Below are positions 8,209 to 16,856 of a stretch of 42,945 nucleotides of DNA, piece after piece (position 1 is the first letter of the stretch; each line of letters begins with the position of its first letter). This DNA is from Burkholderiales bacterium (GTDB lineage: Bacteria; Pseudomonadota; Gammaproteobacteria; Burkholderiales; Burkholderiaceae_C), in contig JAGWLO010000027.1 of NCBI GenBank assembly GCA_028872015.1, positions 1 to 42,945 of the forward strand, in the 5' to 3' direction. Both the position numbers and the translations under genes were made by a program. Below the pieces are notes generated by a model. The model did not search any database, had not been told where the DNA came from, and saw only the letters and a list, made by a program, of their open reading frames with translations.

Positions 8209-8214
8209 GAGGCG

Positions 8215-8952
8215 ATGCCCACCGCCTGGCCCGTGGCCCCGTCCGCCCACCCCGGCGCATGGCCGCGGCTGCTCGGCCCGTGCGAGGTCTGCCGGCGCTG
8301 GTCGCCAGCGGCGCTCTGCGCCGACTGCGTGGCCCGCTTCGGCGCGCCGCGGCCGCGCTGCGCGCGCTGCGGACTCGCGCTGGGCGCGGCCTCTGCAGCC
8401 TGCGGCGCCTGCCTGCGCGAGCCGCCGCCGTTCGAGCGCACCGTCTGCGGGGCCGACTACCGCTTCCCCTGGGACGGGCTGATCACCGAGTTCAAGTTCC
8501 AGGGCCGCGTGGAGCTGGCCGCGGCGCTGGGTCGGCTGCTCGCCGCCGCCGTGTGCCGGGCCGCCGTGCCGCGGCCCGCGCTGCTGCTGCCGGTGCCACT
8601 GGCCGACGCGCGGCTGCGCGAGCGCGGCTACGACCAGGCCTGGGCGCTCGCGCGGGTGCTGGCGCGGGCCCTGCGCCTGCCGGCCGAGGCCCGGCTGCTG
8701 CAGCGGCCGCTGGCCACCGTGCATCAGGCCACGCTCGACCGCGCCGCGCGCCAGCGCAACCTGCGCGCGGCCTTCATGGTCGACCCGCGGCGACGTCCGG
8801 CCGTGCAGGGGCAGCGCATCGCCCTCGTCGACGACGTGATGACCACCGGCGCCACCGTGCGCGAGGCCGCTTCGGCGCTGCTGCGCGCCGGCGCGGCCGC
8901 GGTCGACGTCTGGGTCGTGGCGCGCACGCCGGCCGACGCGGACGCGGGCTGA
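8215..8952 (+). CDS. comF: ComF family phosphoribosyltransferase-like protein
   Basis: ComF proteins are needed for uptake of transforming DNA in naturally competent bacteria, though their exact biochemistry is unclear. The 245-residue protein has a cysteine-rich zinc-ribbon-like N-terminus with pairs at C23/C26, C35/C38, C49/C52 and C63/C66. A phosphoribosyltransferase fold follows, with the PRPP-binding loop VDDVMTTGAT near residues 205-214. The YDQAWALAR segment and the QRNLRAAF stretch are typical of the family. The ATG at 8215 follows the A/T-rich core shared with the divergent methyltransferase gene. trmL follows 5 bp downstream. Confidence 0.93.
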   Translation: MPTAWPVAPSAHPGAWPRLLGPCEVCRRWSPAALCADCVARFGAPRPRCARCGLALGAASAACGACLREPPPFERTVCGADYRFPWDGLITEFKFQGRVELAAALGRLLAAAVCRAAVPRPALLLPVPLADARLRERGYDQAWALARVLARALRLPAEARLLQRPLATVHQATLDRAARQRNLRAAFMVDPRRRPAVQGQRIALVDDVMTTGATVREAASALLRAGAAAVDVWVVARTPADADAG

Positions 8953-8957
8953 GCGCG

Positions 8958-9428
8958 GTGTTCCACATCGTCCTCGTCGCGCCCGAGATTCCGCCCAACA
9001 CCGGCAACGTGATCCGGCTGGCGGCCAACACCGGCTGCACGCTGCACCTGGTCGAGCCGCTGGGCTTCGCGATGGAGGACAAGCTGCTGCGCCGCGCCGG
9101 GCTCGACTACCACGAGACCGCAACCGTGCTGCGCCACGCCTCGTGGGACGCGCTGCGGGCCGCGGCCCGGCCGACGCCCGAGCGCTGCTTCGCCTTCACC
9201 ACCCAGGGCAGCCGCCCGCTCGCCGATGTGGCCTGGCGGCCCGGCGACTGGCTCGTGTTCGGCAGCGAAACCGCCGGGCTGCCGCCCGCGCTGCGCGAAC
9301 GCTTCGCACTGCCGCAGCGCGTGCGCCTGCCGATGCGGCCGGGCCAGCGCAGCCTGAACCTCAGCAACGCGGTGGCGGTGGCGGTGTTCGAGGCCTGGCG
9401 CCAGAACGGCTACGCCGGTGGGGCCTGA
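8958..9428 (+). CDS. trmL: tRNA (cytidine(34)-2'-O)-methyltransferase TrmL
   Basis: TrmL methylates the ribose of the wobble nucleotide in two leucine tRNAs. The 156-residue protein is a minimal SPOUT enzyme. It begins [20 protein letters not shown] and contains the SAM-knot motifs [11 protein letters not shown] and [18 protein letters not shown]. The start is a GTG 5 bp after the comF stop, chosen because it gives the standard family N-terminus; no ATG is available there. The 3' end overlaps the convergent gpsA by 19 bp. Confidence 0.95.
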   Translation: MFHIVLVAPEIPPNTGNVIRLAANTGCTLHLVEPLGFAMEDKLLRRAGLDYHETATVLRHASWDALRAAARPTPERCFAFTTQGSRPLADVAWRPGDWLVFGSETAGLPPALRERFALPQRVRLPMRPGQRSLNLSNAVAVAVFEAWRQNGYAGGA

Positions 9429-10450
9429 AGCTGCGATTCGGCACCCGGCCCGCGCGTCATCAGCGCCTGCAGCGCCTGGCGCGGCGCCGTGCGGCCGGCC
9501 AGCACTGCCGCCACGGCCTCGGTGATCGGCATCGCCACGCCGCAGGCCCGCCCGCGGGCCAGTGCGGTGGCCGCGCTGGGCACGCCCTCGGCCACATGGC
9601 CCAGTTCGGCCAGCACCTCGGGCAGCGTGCGTCCGGCGGCCAGCAGCAGGCCGACGCGACGGTTGCGCGACAGATCGCCGGTGGCCGTGAGCACGAGGTC
9701 GCCCAGGCCCGACAGCCCCATGAAGGTGGTGGCCTGCGCCCCCAGCGCCACGCCCAGCCGCGTCATCTCGGCCAGGCCGCGCGTGATCAGCGCCGCGCGC
9801 GCGTTCAGCCCCGGCGCGGGCACGTCGCCGGGGTTGGCCGAAGCCGCCATGCCATCGAGGATGCCGACCGCGATCGCCAGCACGTTCTTCACCGCGCCAC
9901 CGATCTCGACCCCGACCACGTCGGGGCTGGTGTAGACGCGCAGCGCCGGGCCGTGGAAGGCATCGACCGCGGCCGCGGCCAGCGCGGCATCGGTGCTGGC
10001 CACCACCAGCGCGGTGGGCTGGCCGCGCGCCACCTCGAGCGCGAAGCTCGGGCCCGACAGCACGCCGCAGGCCGCACCCGGCCGCAGCGCACGCGCGATC
10101 TCGTGGCCCAGCGCGCCGGTGCCGGCCTCGAAACCCTTGCACAGCCACAGCACCGGGCGCGCGTCGGGCAGAGCCGCCAGCCGCTCGCGCAGGGCCGCCA
10201 TCGGCGTGGCGATCACGGTCAGGCCGTCGCGGCCATGGGCCAGCGCCTGCGCCAGGTTCCCACTGATGGCAAGCGCCGCGGGCAGTGCGATGGCGGGCAG
10301 GTAGCGCGCGTTGCAGCGCTGCCGCTGCAACGCCAGCGCCTGCTCGGCGTCGCGCGCCCACAGCAGCGTGTCGTGGCGGCCGGGCGCGGCGGCTGCGGCG
10401 GCCGCCAGCGCCGTGCCCCAGGCACCGGCGCCGAGCACCGCGATCTTCAT
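9410..10450 (-). CDS. gpsA: Glycerol-3-phosphate dehydrogenase [NAD(P)+]
   Basis: GpsA reduces dihydroxyacetone phosphate to sn-glycerol-3-phosphate for phospholipid synthesis. The 346-residue protein has the N-terminal Rossmann motif [10 protein letters not shown], the CKGFE segment, the substrate-domain [13 protein letters not shown], and the catalytic-lysine helix [17 protein letters not shown]. Alanine is heavily repeated after the nucleotide loop. It lies downstream of secB on the same strand, 23 bp away, and overlaps the end of trmL by 19 bp. Confidence 0.97.
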   Translation of the reverse strand: MKIAVLGAGAWGTALAAAAAAAPGRHDTLLWARDAEQALALQRQRCNARYLPAIALPAALAISGNLAQALAHGRDGLTVIATPMAALRERLAALPDARPVLWLCKGFEAGTGALGHEIARALRPGAACGVLSGPSFALEVARGQPTALVVASTDAALAAAAVDAFHGPALRVYTSPDVVGVEIGGAVKNVLAIAVGILDGMAASANPGDVPAPGLNARAALITRGLAEMTRLGVALGAQATTFMGLSGLGDLVLTATGDLSRNRRVGLLLAAGRTLPEVLAELGHVAEGVPSAATALARGRACGVAMPITEAVAAVLAGRTAPRQALQALMTRGPGAESQLQAPPA

Positions 10451-10473
10451 GCCGGCCGCCGCGGCGACGCCGA

Positions 10474-10944
10474 TCAGTTGATCGAGGTGATGATCTGCGA
10501 GCCGCCGTTGCCCTGCGCCGCGGCCTGCGCCTGCTGGGCCTCGAACATGGCCTGGAAGTTGACCTCGGTCAGCAGGATCGGCGGAAAGCCGGCGCGCGTG
10601 CACACGTCGGAGACGATGGCGCGCAGGTAGGGGTACACCATCTGCGGGCAGACGATGCTGATGATGCCCTGCATCTGGTCTTCGGGCACGTTGCGGATCT
10701 CGAAGATGCCGGCCTGCTTGGCCTCCACCAGGAACAGCACCTTGTCGTTGACCTTGGTCGTGACGGTGGCGGTGACGGTGACCTCGAAGATGCCCTCGCC
10801 CGCGGCTTCGGCGCCCATGGCCAGGTTGATGTCCACCTGCGGCTGCGCCTGCTCGAGCAGGATCTGCGGCGAATTGGGCTGCTCCAGCGACAGGTCCTTG
10901 AGGTACATGCGCTGGATCTGGAAGACGGGGGTCGCGTCGGACAT
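10474..10944 (-). CDS. secB: Protein-export chaperone SecB
   Basis: SecB is a tetrameric cytosolic chaperone that keeps pre-secretory proteins unfolded and hands them to SecA. The protein has 156 residues and matches the family closely: [20 protein letters not shown] at the start, the central [12 protein letters not shown] strand, and [22 protein letters not shown] start at MSDATPVF (10944) because this is the usual SecB N-terminus; an upstream in-frame start at 10965 adds an atypical MPHWKPS. secB, grxC and the rhodanese gene form a common betaproteobacterial group. Confidence 0.97.
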   Translation of the reverse strand: MSDATPVFQIQRMYLKDLSLEQPNSPQILLEQAQPQVDINLAMGAEAAGEGIFEVTVTATVTTKVNDKVLFLVEAKQAGIFEIRNVPEDQMQGIISIVCPQMVYPYLRAIVSDVCTRAGFPPILLTEVNFQAMFEAQQAQAAAQGNGGSQIITSIN

Positions 10945-11025
10945 GCTGGGTTTCCAATGAGGCAAAGCCCGGCACCCGGTGGCGCCGAACCGCAGCCCGC
11001 GATTATGGCCGAGGGCCGCTACGCC

Positions 11026-11283
11026 TCAGCCGCCCAACAGGGGCAGCAAGCCGCCGCTGCGGTCGAGCGCGATCAGGTCGTCGCAGCCGCCGACGTGGGT
11101 GGCGCCGATGAAGATCTGCGGCACCGTGCGCCGGCCCGTGAGCTCGATCATGCGGTCGCGCTCGCCCGGCAGCAGGTCGATGCGGATCTCCTCGATCGCC
11201 TCCACGCCGCGCTGCTTGAGCAGCGCCTTGGCCCGCACGCAGAATGGGCAGACCTCGGTCGTGTACATCTTCACCGCGCTCAT
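11026..11283 (-). CDS. grxC: Glutaredoxin 3
   Basis: Glutaredoxin 3 is a small glutathione-dependent thiol-disulfide oxidoreductase. The 85-residue protein has the active site CPFC (C12 and C15; the canonical family motif is CPYC), the TVPQIFIG cis-proline segment, and the HVGGCDDL glutathione-contact region. A strong GGAGGA precedes the ATG. It lies between the rhodanese gene upstream and secB downstream, all on the minus strand. Confidence 0.96.
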   Translation of the reverse strand: MSAVKMYTTEVCPFCVRAKALLKQRGVEAIEEIRIDLLPGERDRMIELTGRRTVPQIFIGATHVGGCDDLIALDRSGGLLPLLGG

Positions 11284-11350
11284 CGCGTGTTCCTCCGTCC
11301 CCGCCGATCCTGATTTTCGGCCGCGCCCAAAGGCCTTGTGCCCTGCCCCG

Positions 11351-11761
11351 TCAAGCGCTCTTGTCCACCGGCAGGCCGGCTTCGCGCCAGGCCGTCGTGC
11401 CGCCGGCCACCGCCACCGCCTGCTCGTGCCCGAGCTTGCGCAGCAGGGCCGCGGCGCGCGCGGCGCGCGCGCCGCTGGGGCACAGCAGCACCACCGGCAG
11501 CGCCTTGTTGGTGGGCAGCCCCTTGGCGCCTTCCAGGCTGCCCAGCGGGATGTTGCGCGCGCCGCCGGCGTGGCCGGCAGCGAACTCGGCCGGCTCGGCC
11601 ACGTCGACCAGCACCGCCTTCTCGCGGTTGATCAGGCGCACTGCCTCGGTGGTGCTGATGCCCCCGCCGCCCGCCCCCCGCTTCAGCATCGGCCACGCCA
11701 GCAGCGTGCCCGAGACGAGCGCCGCGAAGACGAGGATCCAGTTGTCCAGAAGGAACTTCAT
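11351..11761 (-). CDS. Membrane-anchored rhodanese-domain protein
   Basis: An N-terminal membrane helix (about residues 8-26) anchors a single rhodanese domain of about 100 residues. The active-site loop is CPSGAR with C94 as the predicted sulfur-carrying cysteine. The [13 protein letters not shown] segment is the usual structural motif, with alanine where many homologues have arginine. I start at MKFLLDNW (136 aa), since the alternative upstream start is a TTG with no support. It is divergent from gpmA and upstream of grxC and secB. The donor and acceptor of sulfur are unknown. Confidence 0.9.
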   Translation of the reverse strand: MKFLLDNWILVFAALVSGTLLAWPMLKRGAGGGGISTTEAVRLINREKAVLVDVAEPAEFAAGHAGGARNIPLGSLEGAKGLPTNKALPVVLLCPSGARAARAAALLRKLGHEQAVAVAGGTTAWREAGLPVDKSA

Positions 11762-11793
11762 GAAGAAAGGCAGCCGGGGGCGCAAAACCGCGA

Positions 11794-11803
11794 ATTATAG
11801 AAT
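11794..11803. promoter_or_regulatory. Overlapping divergent -10 elements (rhodanese / gpmA)
   Basis: The A/T-rich core ATTATAGAAT reads TAGAAT on the plus strand (11798-11803), 7 nt before the gpmA ATG. On the minus strand it reads TATAAT (11799-11794), about 32 nt before the rhodanese ATG. The minus-strand copy is a perfect -10 consensus. Neither has a clear -35. Confidence 0.45.
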
Positions 11804-11810
11804 CCGGCGC

Positions 11811-12566
11811 ATGCACAAGCTCGTCCTGATCCGCCACGGTGAATCGACCTGGAACCGCGAGAACCGCTTCACCGGCTGGACCGACGTGCCGCTGACCGAC
11901 ACCGGGGTGGCGCAAGCGCGGCAGGCCGGCCGGCTGCTGCGCGAGGCGGGCTACGAGTTCGACCTGGCCTACACCTCGGTGCTCAAGCGCGCCGTGTGGA
12001 CGCTGTGGCATGCGCTGGACGAGATGGACCGCACCTGGCTGCCGGTGCTGCACGACTGGCGCCTGAACGAGCGCCACTACGGCGCGCTGCAGGGCCTGAA
12101 CAAGGCCGACATGGCGCGCGAGTACGGCCCCGCGCAGGTGCTGGCCTGGCGCCGCAGCTACGACACGCCGCCGCCGCCGCTGACGGCCGACGATCCGCGC
12201 GGCCAGCGCGGCGACCGCCGCTACGCGCGGCTGGACGCCGACGAGATCCCGCTCACCGAATGCCTGAAGGACACCGTGGCACGCGTGCTGCCGTGCTGGA
12301 ACCAGCGCCTGGCGCCGGCGATCCGGGGCGGGCAGCGGCTCGTGATCGCGGCCCACGGCAACAGCATCCGCGCGCTGGTGAAGTACCTCGACGGCATCGG
12401 CGACGCCGAGATCGTGGATCTCAACATCCCCAACGGCATCCCGCTGGTCTACGAACTCGATGCCGCGCTCAAGCCGATCCGCCGCCACTACCTGGGCGAC
12501 CCCGAGGCGGTGGCCCGTGCCGCGGCCGCGGTGGCGGCGCAGGGGCGGCCGGCCTCAGGCGGCTGA
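11811..12566 (+). CDS. gpmA: 2,3-bisphosphoglycerate-dependent phosphoglycerate mutase
   Basis: GpmA interconverts 3- and 2-phosphoglycerate in glycolysis and gluconeogenesis. The protein has 251 residues, the usual length. It shows the phosphohistidine motif [10 protein letters not shown] (catalytic His9), [23 protein letters not shown], and the second catalytic histidine in [14 protein letters not shown]. The C-terminal tail is alanine-rich. The ATG has no obvious Shine-Dalgarno but TAGAAT lies 7 nt upstream. The 3' end overlaps the convergent HD-GYP gene by 12 bp. Confidence 0.97.
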   Translation: MHKLVLIRHGESTWNRENRFTGWTDVPLTDTGVAQARQAGRLLREAGYEFDLAYTSVLKRAVWTLWHALDEMDRTWLPVLHDWRLNERHYGALQGLNKADMAREYGPAQVLAWRRSYDTPPPPLTADDPRGQRGDRRYARLDADEIPLTECLKDTVARVLPCWNQRLAPAIRGGQRLVIAAHGNSIRALVKYLDGIGDAEIVDLNIPNGIPLVYELDAALKPIRRHYLGDPEAVARAAAAVAAQGRPASGG

Positions 12567-13730
12567 CTCGGCCTCGAGCAGGCCGAACACCTGCTCGGGC
12601 AGCACGCGCGGCAGCCCGCTGCGTTCGGCCTCGGTCAGCGCGCCGGTGATGGCATAGGCCGGCGTGGCGGTGTCGCGCCGGGATGCGCTGAGCAGCGGCC
12701 GCCCCGGCGCGTCGAACAACGCCGTCACCTGCGCCGCCCGGCCGCCGCCCGCGCGGTGCACCACCACCGCCGTCTCACCGTTCTTCAGGTGCACGAACTC
12801 ACCCGGCGGGTACACGCCCACGGCCTTGATCAGCGCCGCCGCCAGCGGGCTGCCCTGCTCGTCCTGGAAGAGCTCGCGTGCGGCGCGCTGCGGCAGCATC
12901 GCGGCCCGGATTACGCGCGGGCTGATCTTGGCGGCGTAGACGTCGGCGGCGCGCAGCAGCCGCGCTTCTTCGCCGACCGCCGGCAGGCCGCGCGGGTAGC
13001 CGCTGCCGCCAGCCCGCTCGTGGTGGTCTTCGACCGCGGCCAGCCACGCGGTGTCGTCGACGCCGCCGGCGCGCAGCCACTGCGCCGAGGTCGCGGGATG
13101 GGCGCGCACCTGCTCGATCTGGCGCCGGGTGGGCGGCTCGCGCTGCTCGGCCATGCGGGCCTGCAGCTCGACGATCGCGGCGTTCATCGTCAGCGCCGCC
13201 ATGAAGACCGAGCGGATGCGGCCGGCCGGCCAGTCCAGCAGCCGCGCCGTCAGCAGCACCACGGTGGCCGTGTGCAGCGCGTGGGTCAGGCCATAGAGCG
13301 CGAAGCGGCGGTCGTCCTGGCGCACGGCGACGAACAGCGCGGCGTCGGGCTGGCGCTCGATCAGGGCCTGATGCTCGCGGCCGAAGGCGGCCAGCGACGT
13401 GGCGATGGGTGTGCCAACGGGCAGTGCCCGCAGCAGGGCGTCGAGCTGCCACACATGGCGCTCGAAACGGTCGAACCAGGTGCGGATGCGGGCAATCGCG
13501 GGGCCGGGCTCGGCCACGCCCTCGCGGGCCCGGCGCGCCGCGGCGGCTTCCTCGAGCTCGACGCAGGCCCCGCGCTCGATCAGGGTCTGCAGCTGCCGCG
13601 CGTCCTGCACCGCGTGGCCGCGCGCCAGCAGCAGCCGGCCGTGGCCGTCGATGATGCGGAACGGCAGCGGCTCGCCCGGCAGGACCACGTCGCCCAGCTC
13701 GGCCAGCGGCACCCAGCGGGCCGGGGTCAT
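12555..13730 (-). CDS. Degenerate HD-GYP domain protein
   Basis: The 391-residue protein has an N-terminal region like those preceding HD-GYP cyclic-di-GMP phosphodiesterases, then an HD-GYP-like domain (about residues 170-320). Kept features are the HPATS histidine, the [15 protein letters not shown] motif and [11 protein letters not shown]. The metal-binding His-Asp pair, normally in an HDIGK-like motif, is replaced by Met-Asn in [13 protein letters not shown]. The protein is therefore probably inactive or altered as a phosphodiesterase and could instead bind cyclic-di-GMP or partners. A C-terminal region of about 70 residues ([15 protein letters not shown]) follows, as in other such proteins. 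It overlaps gpmA by 12 bp and may be coupled to a short upstream ORF. Confidence 0.85.
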   Translation of the reverse strand: MTPARWVPLAELGDVVLPGEPLPFRIIDGHGRLLLARGHAVQDARQLQTLIERGACVELEEAAAARRAREGVAEPGPAIARIRTWFDRFERHVWQLDALLRALPVGTPIATSLAAFGREHQALIERQPDAALFVAVRQDDRRFALYGLTHALHTATVVLLTARLLDWPAGRIRSVFMAALTMNAAIVELQARMAEQREPPTRRQIEQVRAHPATSAQWLRAGGVDDTAWLAAVEDHHERAGGSGYPRGLPAVGEEARLLRAADVYAAKISPRVIRAAMLPQRAARELFQDEQGSPLAAALIKAVGVYPPGEFVHLKNGETAVVVHRAGGGRAAQVTALFDAPGRPLLSASRRDTATPAYAITGALTEAERSGLPRVLPEQVFGLLEAESAA

Positions 13731-13825
13731 GGCGCGGCCCCGGCGCCTCGCGCCGCGCCCGGGCGCCGGCGGCCGGTCCCCTGCGGGCGGCGGGTGGTGC
13801 AAGCGGCAGCGGACTGGGGAATCAC
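13727..13825 (-). CDS. Possible 32-codon leader ORF coupled to the HD-GYP gene
   Basis: A GTG at 13825 is preceded by AGGAG at 5-nt spacing, a stronger ribosome site than that of the HD-GYP gene. The frame encodes an Arg/Gly/Pro-rich 32-residue peptide and its TGA overlaps the HD-GYP ATG (ATGA). It could be a translationally coupled leader. In DNA this GC-rich such frames also arise by chance, and the peptide has no recognisable domain. Confidence 0.3.
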   Translation of the reverse strand: MIPQSAAACTTRRPQGTGRRRPGAARGAGAAP

Positions 13826-13927
13826 GTCGACTCCTGTCGGGCGGCGAGACCCGAGTCTGCGATCGCGCGCCCACTTTGTCGAATTCCGCCCGGGCGGCGG
13901 CACGTCGAACGCCGGCGCCGCGCCGGT

Positions 13928-14806
13928 CTACGCCAGGCCCCGCAGCGCCGCCGCCAGCAGCGGCACCACCGACACCACGTTGGTGGCGTGCGGCACGCAG
14001 TCGCTGCTCCAGACAAAGCGCACGCCGGCGGCACGGATCTGCGCCAGCGCATCGCCGATGAACAGGCCGTGCGTGACCGCCACGTCCACCGTGGCCGCGC
14101 CGGCGGCCAGCACGCCACGCGCAGCGGCGGCCAGCGTGCGCCCGGTGCTGGCCACATCGTCCAGCAGCACCACGGCGCGGCCGGCCACGTCTGCCGCGGG
14201 CAGGGTGACCGTGACCTCGCGGTCGCCCTGACGCTGCTTGGTGCAGACCGCATGCGCCAGCCCGTGCGCCTGCGCCGCGGCACGCACCCACTGGCCGGCT
14301 TCCTCGTCGGGCGCCACCAGCAGCGCGCCCGGCACCTGCTGCGCCGCGTACCCGCCCAGCAGCGTGGCCGCCGACAGAGCGATGCCGCCGGGGCGCTGCA
14401 GCACCGCGTCCAGCGTCGGCACCCGGTGCAGGTGCGGATCGACCGTGATCACGGTGTCGAACTGCGCCGCCAGCAGCCGCCCCAGCAGGCGCTGGCTGAC
14501 GACCTCGCCGGGGGTGAACGCGATGTCCTGCCGCATGTAGGCCAGGTAGGGGCTGACCAGCGTGAGGCGGCGCGCGCCCAGTTCGCGCGCACCGCCGGCT
14601 GCCAGCAGCAGCTCGGTCAGCTTCGCGTTCGGGTCCTGCAGGCCGCGCAGCGCGATCACGTGCGCCGGCAGCGCCGCCGGCAGGCGCAGCCGGGTCTCGC
14701 CGTCGGGGAAGGCGTGGCGCTCGACGATCGACAGCGCGCAGCCCAGCGCCGCGGCCAGCCGCGCGGCCAGGCCGGCTTCGTCGTCGAAGGCCAGCAGCAG
14801 CGTCAC
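13928..14806 (-). CDS. Ribose-phosphate pyrophosphokinase-like protein (archaeal/class III type)
   Basis: The family makes PRPP from ribose 5-phosphate and ATP. The 292-residue protein has the N-terminal FPDGETRLRLP motif, the DPNAKL segment, PYLAYMRQD, the VDPHLHR sequence in place of the bacterial DLH motif, a flexible-loop K-x-R-x-GDRE, and the PRPP loop LLDDVASTGRTL (about residues 209-220). These features resemble archaeal-type enzymes more than the bacterial housekeeping Prs. The GTG start overlaps the acyltransferase stop (GTGA). It is last in the pyr operon, where extra PRPP could support nucleotide synthesis. Activity is unproven. Confidence 0.82.
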   Translation of the reverse strand: MTLLLAFDDEAGLAARLAAALGCALSIVERHAFPDGETRLRLPAALPAHVIALRGLQDPNAKLTELLLAAGGARELGARRLTLVSPYLAYMRQDIAFTPGEVVSQRLLGRLLAAQFDTVITVDPHLHRVPTLDAVLQRPGGIALSAATLLGGYAAQQVPGALLVAPDEEAGQWVRAAAQAHGLAHAVCTKQRQGDREVTVTLPAADVAGRAVVLLDDVASTGRTLAAAARGVLAAGAATVDVAVTHGLFIGDALAQIRAAGVRFVWSSDCVPHATNVVSVVPLLAAALRGLA

Positions 14807-15531
14807 GGCAGCCGCTCGGCGATCAGTTCGCGCAGGTGGGCGGCCAGCGCGCGCCGGTCGGCGTGGCGCGTGCCCACCGGCAGCAGCAGCTCGACGTGCA
14901 CGCGCAGCCCATGGGACGAGACCACGCGCCAGATGCTCTGCAGCAAGGTGGTGGCGCCGACGTAGACCACGGCCGGGCTGTAGGGCTGCGCCGCGTCGGC
15001 GTAGCGCAGCACCACCGGCTGCACCGGCGTGCCGGTGGCCACCGCGGCCTGCAGCAGGTTGGCGTGGAAGGGCAGCGGCACCGGCCCTTCGCCGGTGGTG
15101 CCCTCGGGGAACACGGCCACCGTCTCGCCCGCCTGCAGCGCCTGCGCCATCGCGTGCACCACGCGCACTGCGTCGCGCTTGCGCTCGCGCTCGATGAACA
15201 GCGTGCCGGCACCGCGGATCATCCAGCCCAGCAGCGGCCAGTGCAGCACCTCGGCCTTGGACACGAAGCGCGCGTGCGGCGCCGCGGCGTGCAGGGCAGC
15301 GATGTCGATCCACGAGACGTGGTTGGCCACGATGAGGGCCGAGCCGGGCCGCGGGGTACCGCTCACTTCGAGCGTCATGCCCACGGCCCGCAGCAGACCG
15401 GCCGACCACCAGCGGATGCGTTCGTGGCGGCCGGCGGCATCCAGCGCTGGAAACCGCAGCATCACCGCCATGCCGTGCAGCACGTGCAGCACGGCGCGCA
15501 ACAGGCGCCAAGCGCCGCGCAGGGCCGCCAT
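14803..15531 (-). CDS. plsC: 1-acyl-sn-glycerol-3-phosphate acyltransferase (PlsC family)
   Basis: PlsC-family enzymes transfer an acyl chain to lysophosphatidic acid at the inner membrane. The 242-residue protein has a hydrophobic N-terminal region, the catalytic motif NHVSWID, the second block KAEVLHWPLLGWMIRGAGTLFIER, and FPEGTT. All core motifs appear intact. The ATG shares one base with the dihydroorotase stop (TGATG) and its own stop overlaps the PRPP synthetase-like gene (GTGA). The position inside a pyrimidine operon is characteristic of the lineage rather than functionally explained. It could act on another lysolipid. Confidence 0.93.
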   Translation of the reverse strand: MAALRGAWRLLRAVLHVLHGMAVMLRFPALDAAGRHERIRWWSAGLLRAVGMTLEVSGTPRPGSALIVANHVSWIDIAALHAAAPHARFVSKAEVLHWPLLGWMIRGAGTLFIERERKRDAVRVVHAMAQALQAGETVAVFPEGTTGEGPVPLPFHANLLQAAVATGTPVQPVVLRYADAAQPYSPAVVYVGATTLLQSIWRVVSSHGLRVHVELLLPVGTRHADRRALAAHLRELIAERLP

Positions 15532-16856
15532 CAGGCGACGCCGGCGCGACCCGGCGGCGCCTCGTAGGCGATCGTGCCGGCCACCAGCGTGGCGCACACG
15601 CGGCCCGGCAGCGCCATGCCGGTGGCGGCGAAGGAGAACGGCGTGTGCTTGCCCTGGCTGGCCAGGGCCGACGCCGAGACCGTCCACTCGGCGGCCGGGT
15701 CGAAGACGCAGACATCGGCCACACCGCCTTCGACCAGGCGCCCGGCACTGCTGGCCAGCGAGCCCAGGGCGTCGCCGAGCACGCGCACCGGGTCGAGCGT
15801 CACGCGCGAGATCGCCGTCGTCAGCGGCAGGCCGCTGTCGCGGCCCCAGCGCAGCGCCAGGCTCAGCAGCAGCTCCAGGCCGGTGGCGCCGGGCTCGGCT
15901 TCGCCGAAGGGCAGCTGCTTCATGTCGTCGGCCACCGGGTTGTGGTCGGAGGTGAGGGCGTCGATGGTGCCGTCGGCCAGCGCCGCGCGCAGCGCGTCGC
16001 GGTCGGCGCCCTGGCGCAGCGGCGGCACCAGGCGCATGTCGGGGTTGAAGTAGCCGACGTCGACGTCGGTGAGGTGCAGGCTGTTGATGCTGACGTCGGC
16101 CGTCACCGGCAGCCCCTCGGCCTTGGCCGCGCGCAGCAGCGCCACGCCGGCGGCGCTGGACAGCCGGCACAGGTGCACGCGCGCGCGCGTGGCCCGCACC
16201 AGCTCGAACACCGTGTGCAGCGCGATCGTCTCGGCCAGCACCGGCACGCCCGCCAGGCCCAGCCGCGTGGCCACCGCGCCCTGCGCCGCCAGGCCCTGGC
16301 CGAGCCAGGCGTCCTGCGGCCGCAGCCACACACCGTAGCCGAAGGTGGACGCGTACTGCAGCGCGCGCTGCAGCACCTGCGTGTCGGCCACCGGCACGTC
16401 GGCCTGCGAGAAGCCGATGCAGCCGGCCTCGGTGAGCTCGGCCATCTCGGTCAGCGCCTGGCCGAGCAGCCCGCGCGTGAGCGCGCCGAGCGGGAAGACG
16501 CGGCAGCGGCTGAGCTTGCGGGCGCGGAACTTCAGCATCTCCACCAGCCCCGGCTCGTCGAGCACGGGGTCGGTGTCGGGCGGGCAGACCAGGCTCGTCA
16601 CGCCGCCGGCGGCGGCCGCGGCCAGCTCGCTCTCGAGCATGCCCTCGTGCTCGCGCCCGGGCTCGCGCAGGCGCGCCGAGAGGTCGACCAGTCCCGGCGC
16701 GACGACCAGCCCGGCAGCCTCGATCACGCGCTCGGCCGCAAATTCGCCCGCTGCGCCGAGACTGACGATGCGGCCCGAGGCGATGGCGACATCGGCCACC
16801 CCGTCGCGGCCCGAGGCGGGGTCGATGACGCGGCCGCCGCGGATGAGCAGCTTCAT
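15531..16856 (-). CDS. pyrX: Dihydroorotase-like protein PyrC', predicted inactive
   Basis: The 441-residue protein has the amidohydrolase fold of type I dihydroorotases but lacks catalytic residues. The metal-binding His-x-His is replaced in [10 protein letters not shown] (Ser-Ala-Arg), and the late TDHAPH motif reads SDHNPV. In Pseudomonas an inactive PyrC' encoded next to pyrB is required for assembly of active aspartate transcarbamoylase. The same gene order and the same losses occur here, so a structural role is the best inference. An active dihydroorotase should be encoded elsewhere. Its start overlaps the pyrB stop (ATGA). Confidence 0.92.
   Translation of the reverse strand: MKLLIRGGRVIDPASGRDGVADVAIASGRIVSLGAAGEFAAERVIEAAGLVVAPGLVDLSARLREPGREHEGMLESELAAAAAGGVTSLVCPPDTDPVLDEPGLVEMLKFRARKLSRCRVFPLGALTRGLLGQALTEMAELTEAGCIGFSQADVPVADTQVLQRALQYASTFGYGVWLRPQDAWLGQGLAAQGAVATRLGLAGVPVLAETIALHTVFELVRATRARVHLCRLSSAAGVALLRAAKAEGLPVTADVSINSLHLTDVDVGYFNPDMRLVPPLRQGADRDALRAALADGTIDALTSDHNPVADDMKQLPFGEAEPGATGLELLLSLALRWGRDSGLPLTTAISRVTLDPVRVLGDALGSLASSAGRLVEGGVADVCVFDPAAEWTVSASALASQGKHTPFSFAATGMALPGRVCATLVAGTIAYEAPPGRAGVA

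Noticed and set aside
7060..8214. Upstream extension of comF by 385 codons, suggesting a fusion
   Set aside because: The extension is antisense to the methyltransferase gene and has no family similarity; the ATG at 8215 gives a standard ComF.
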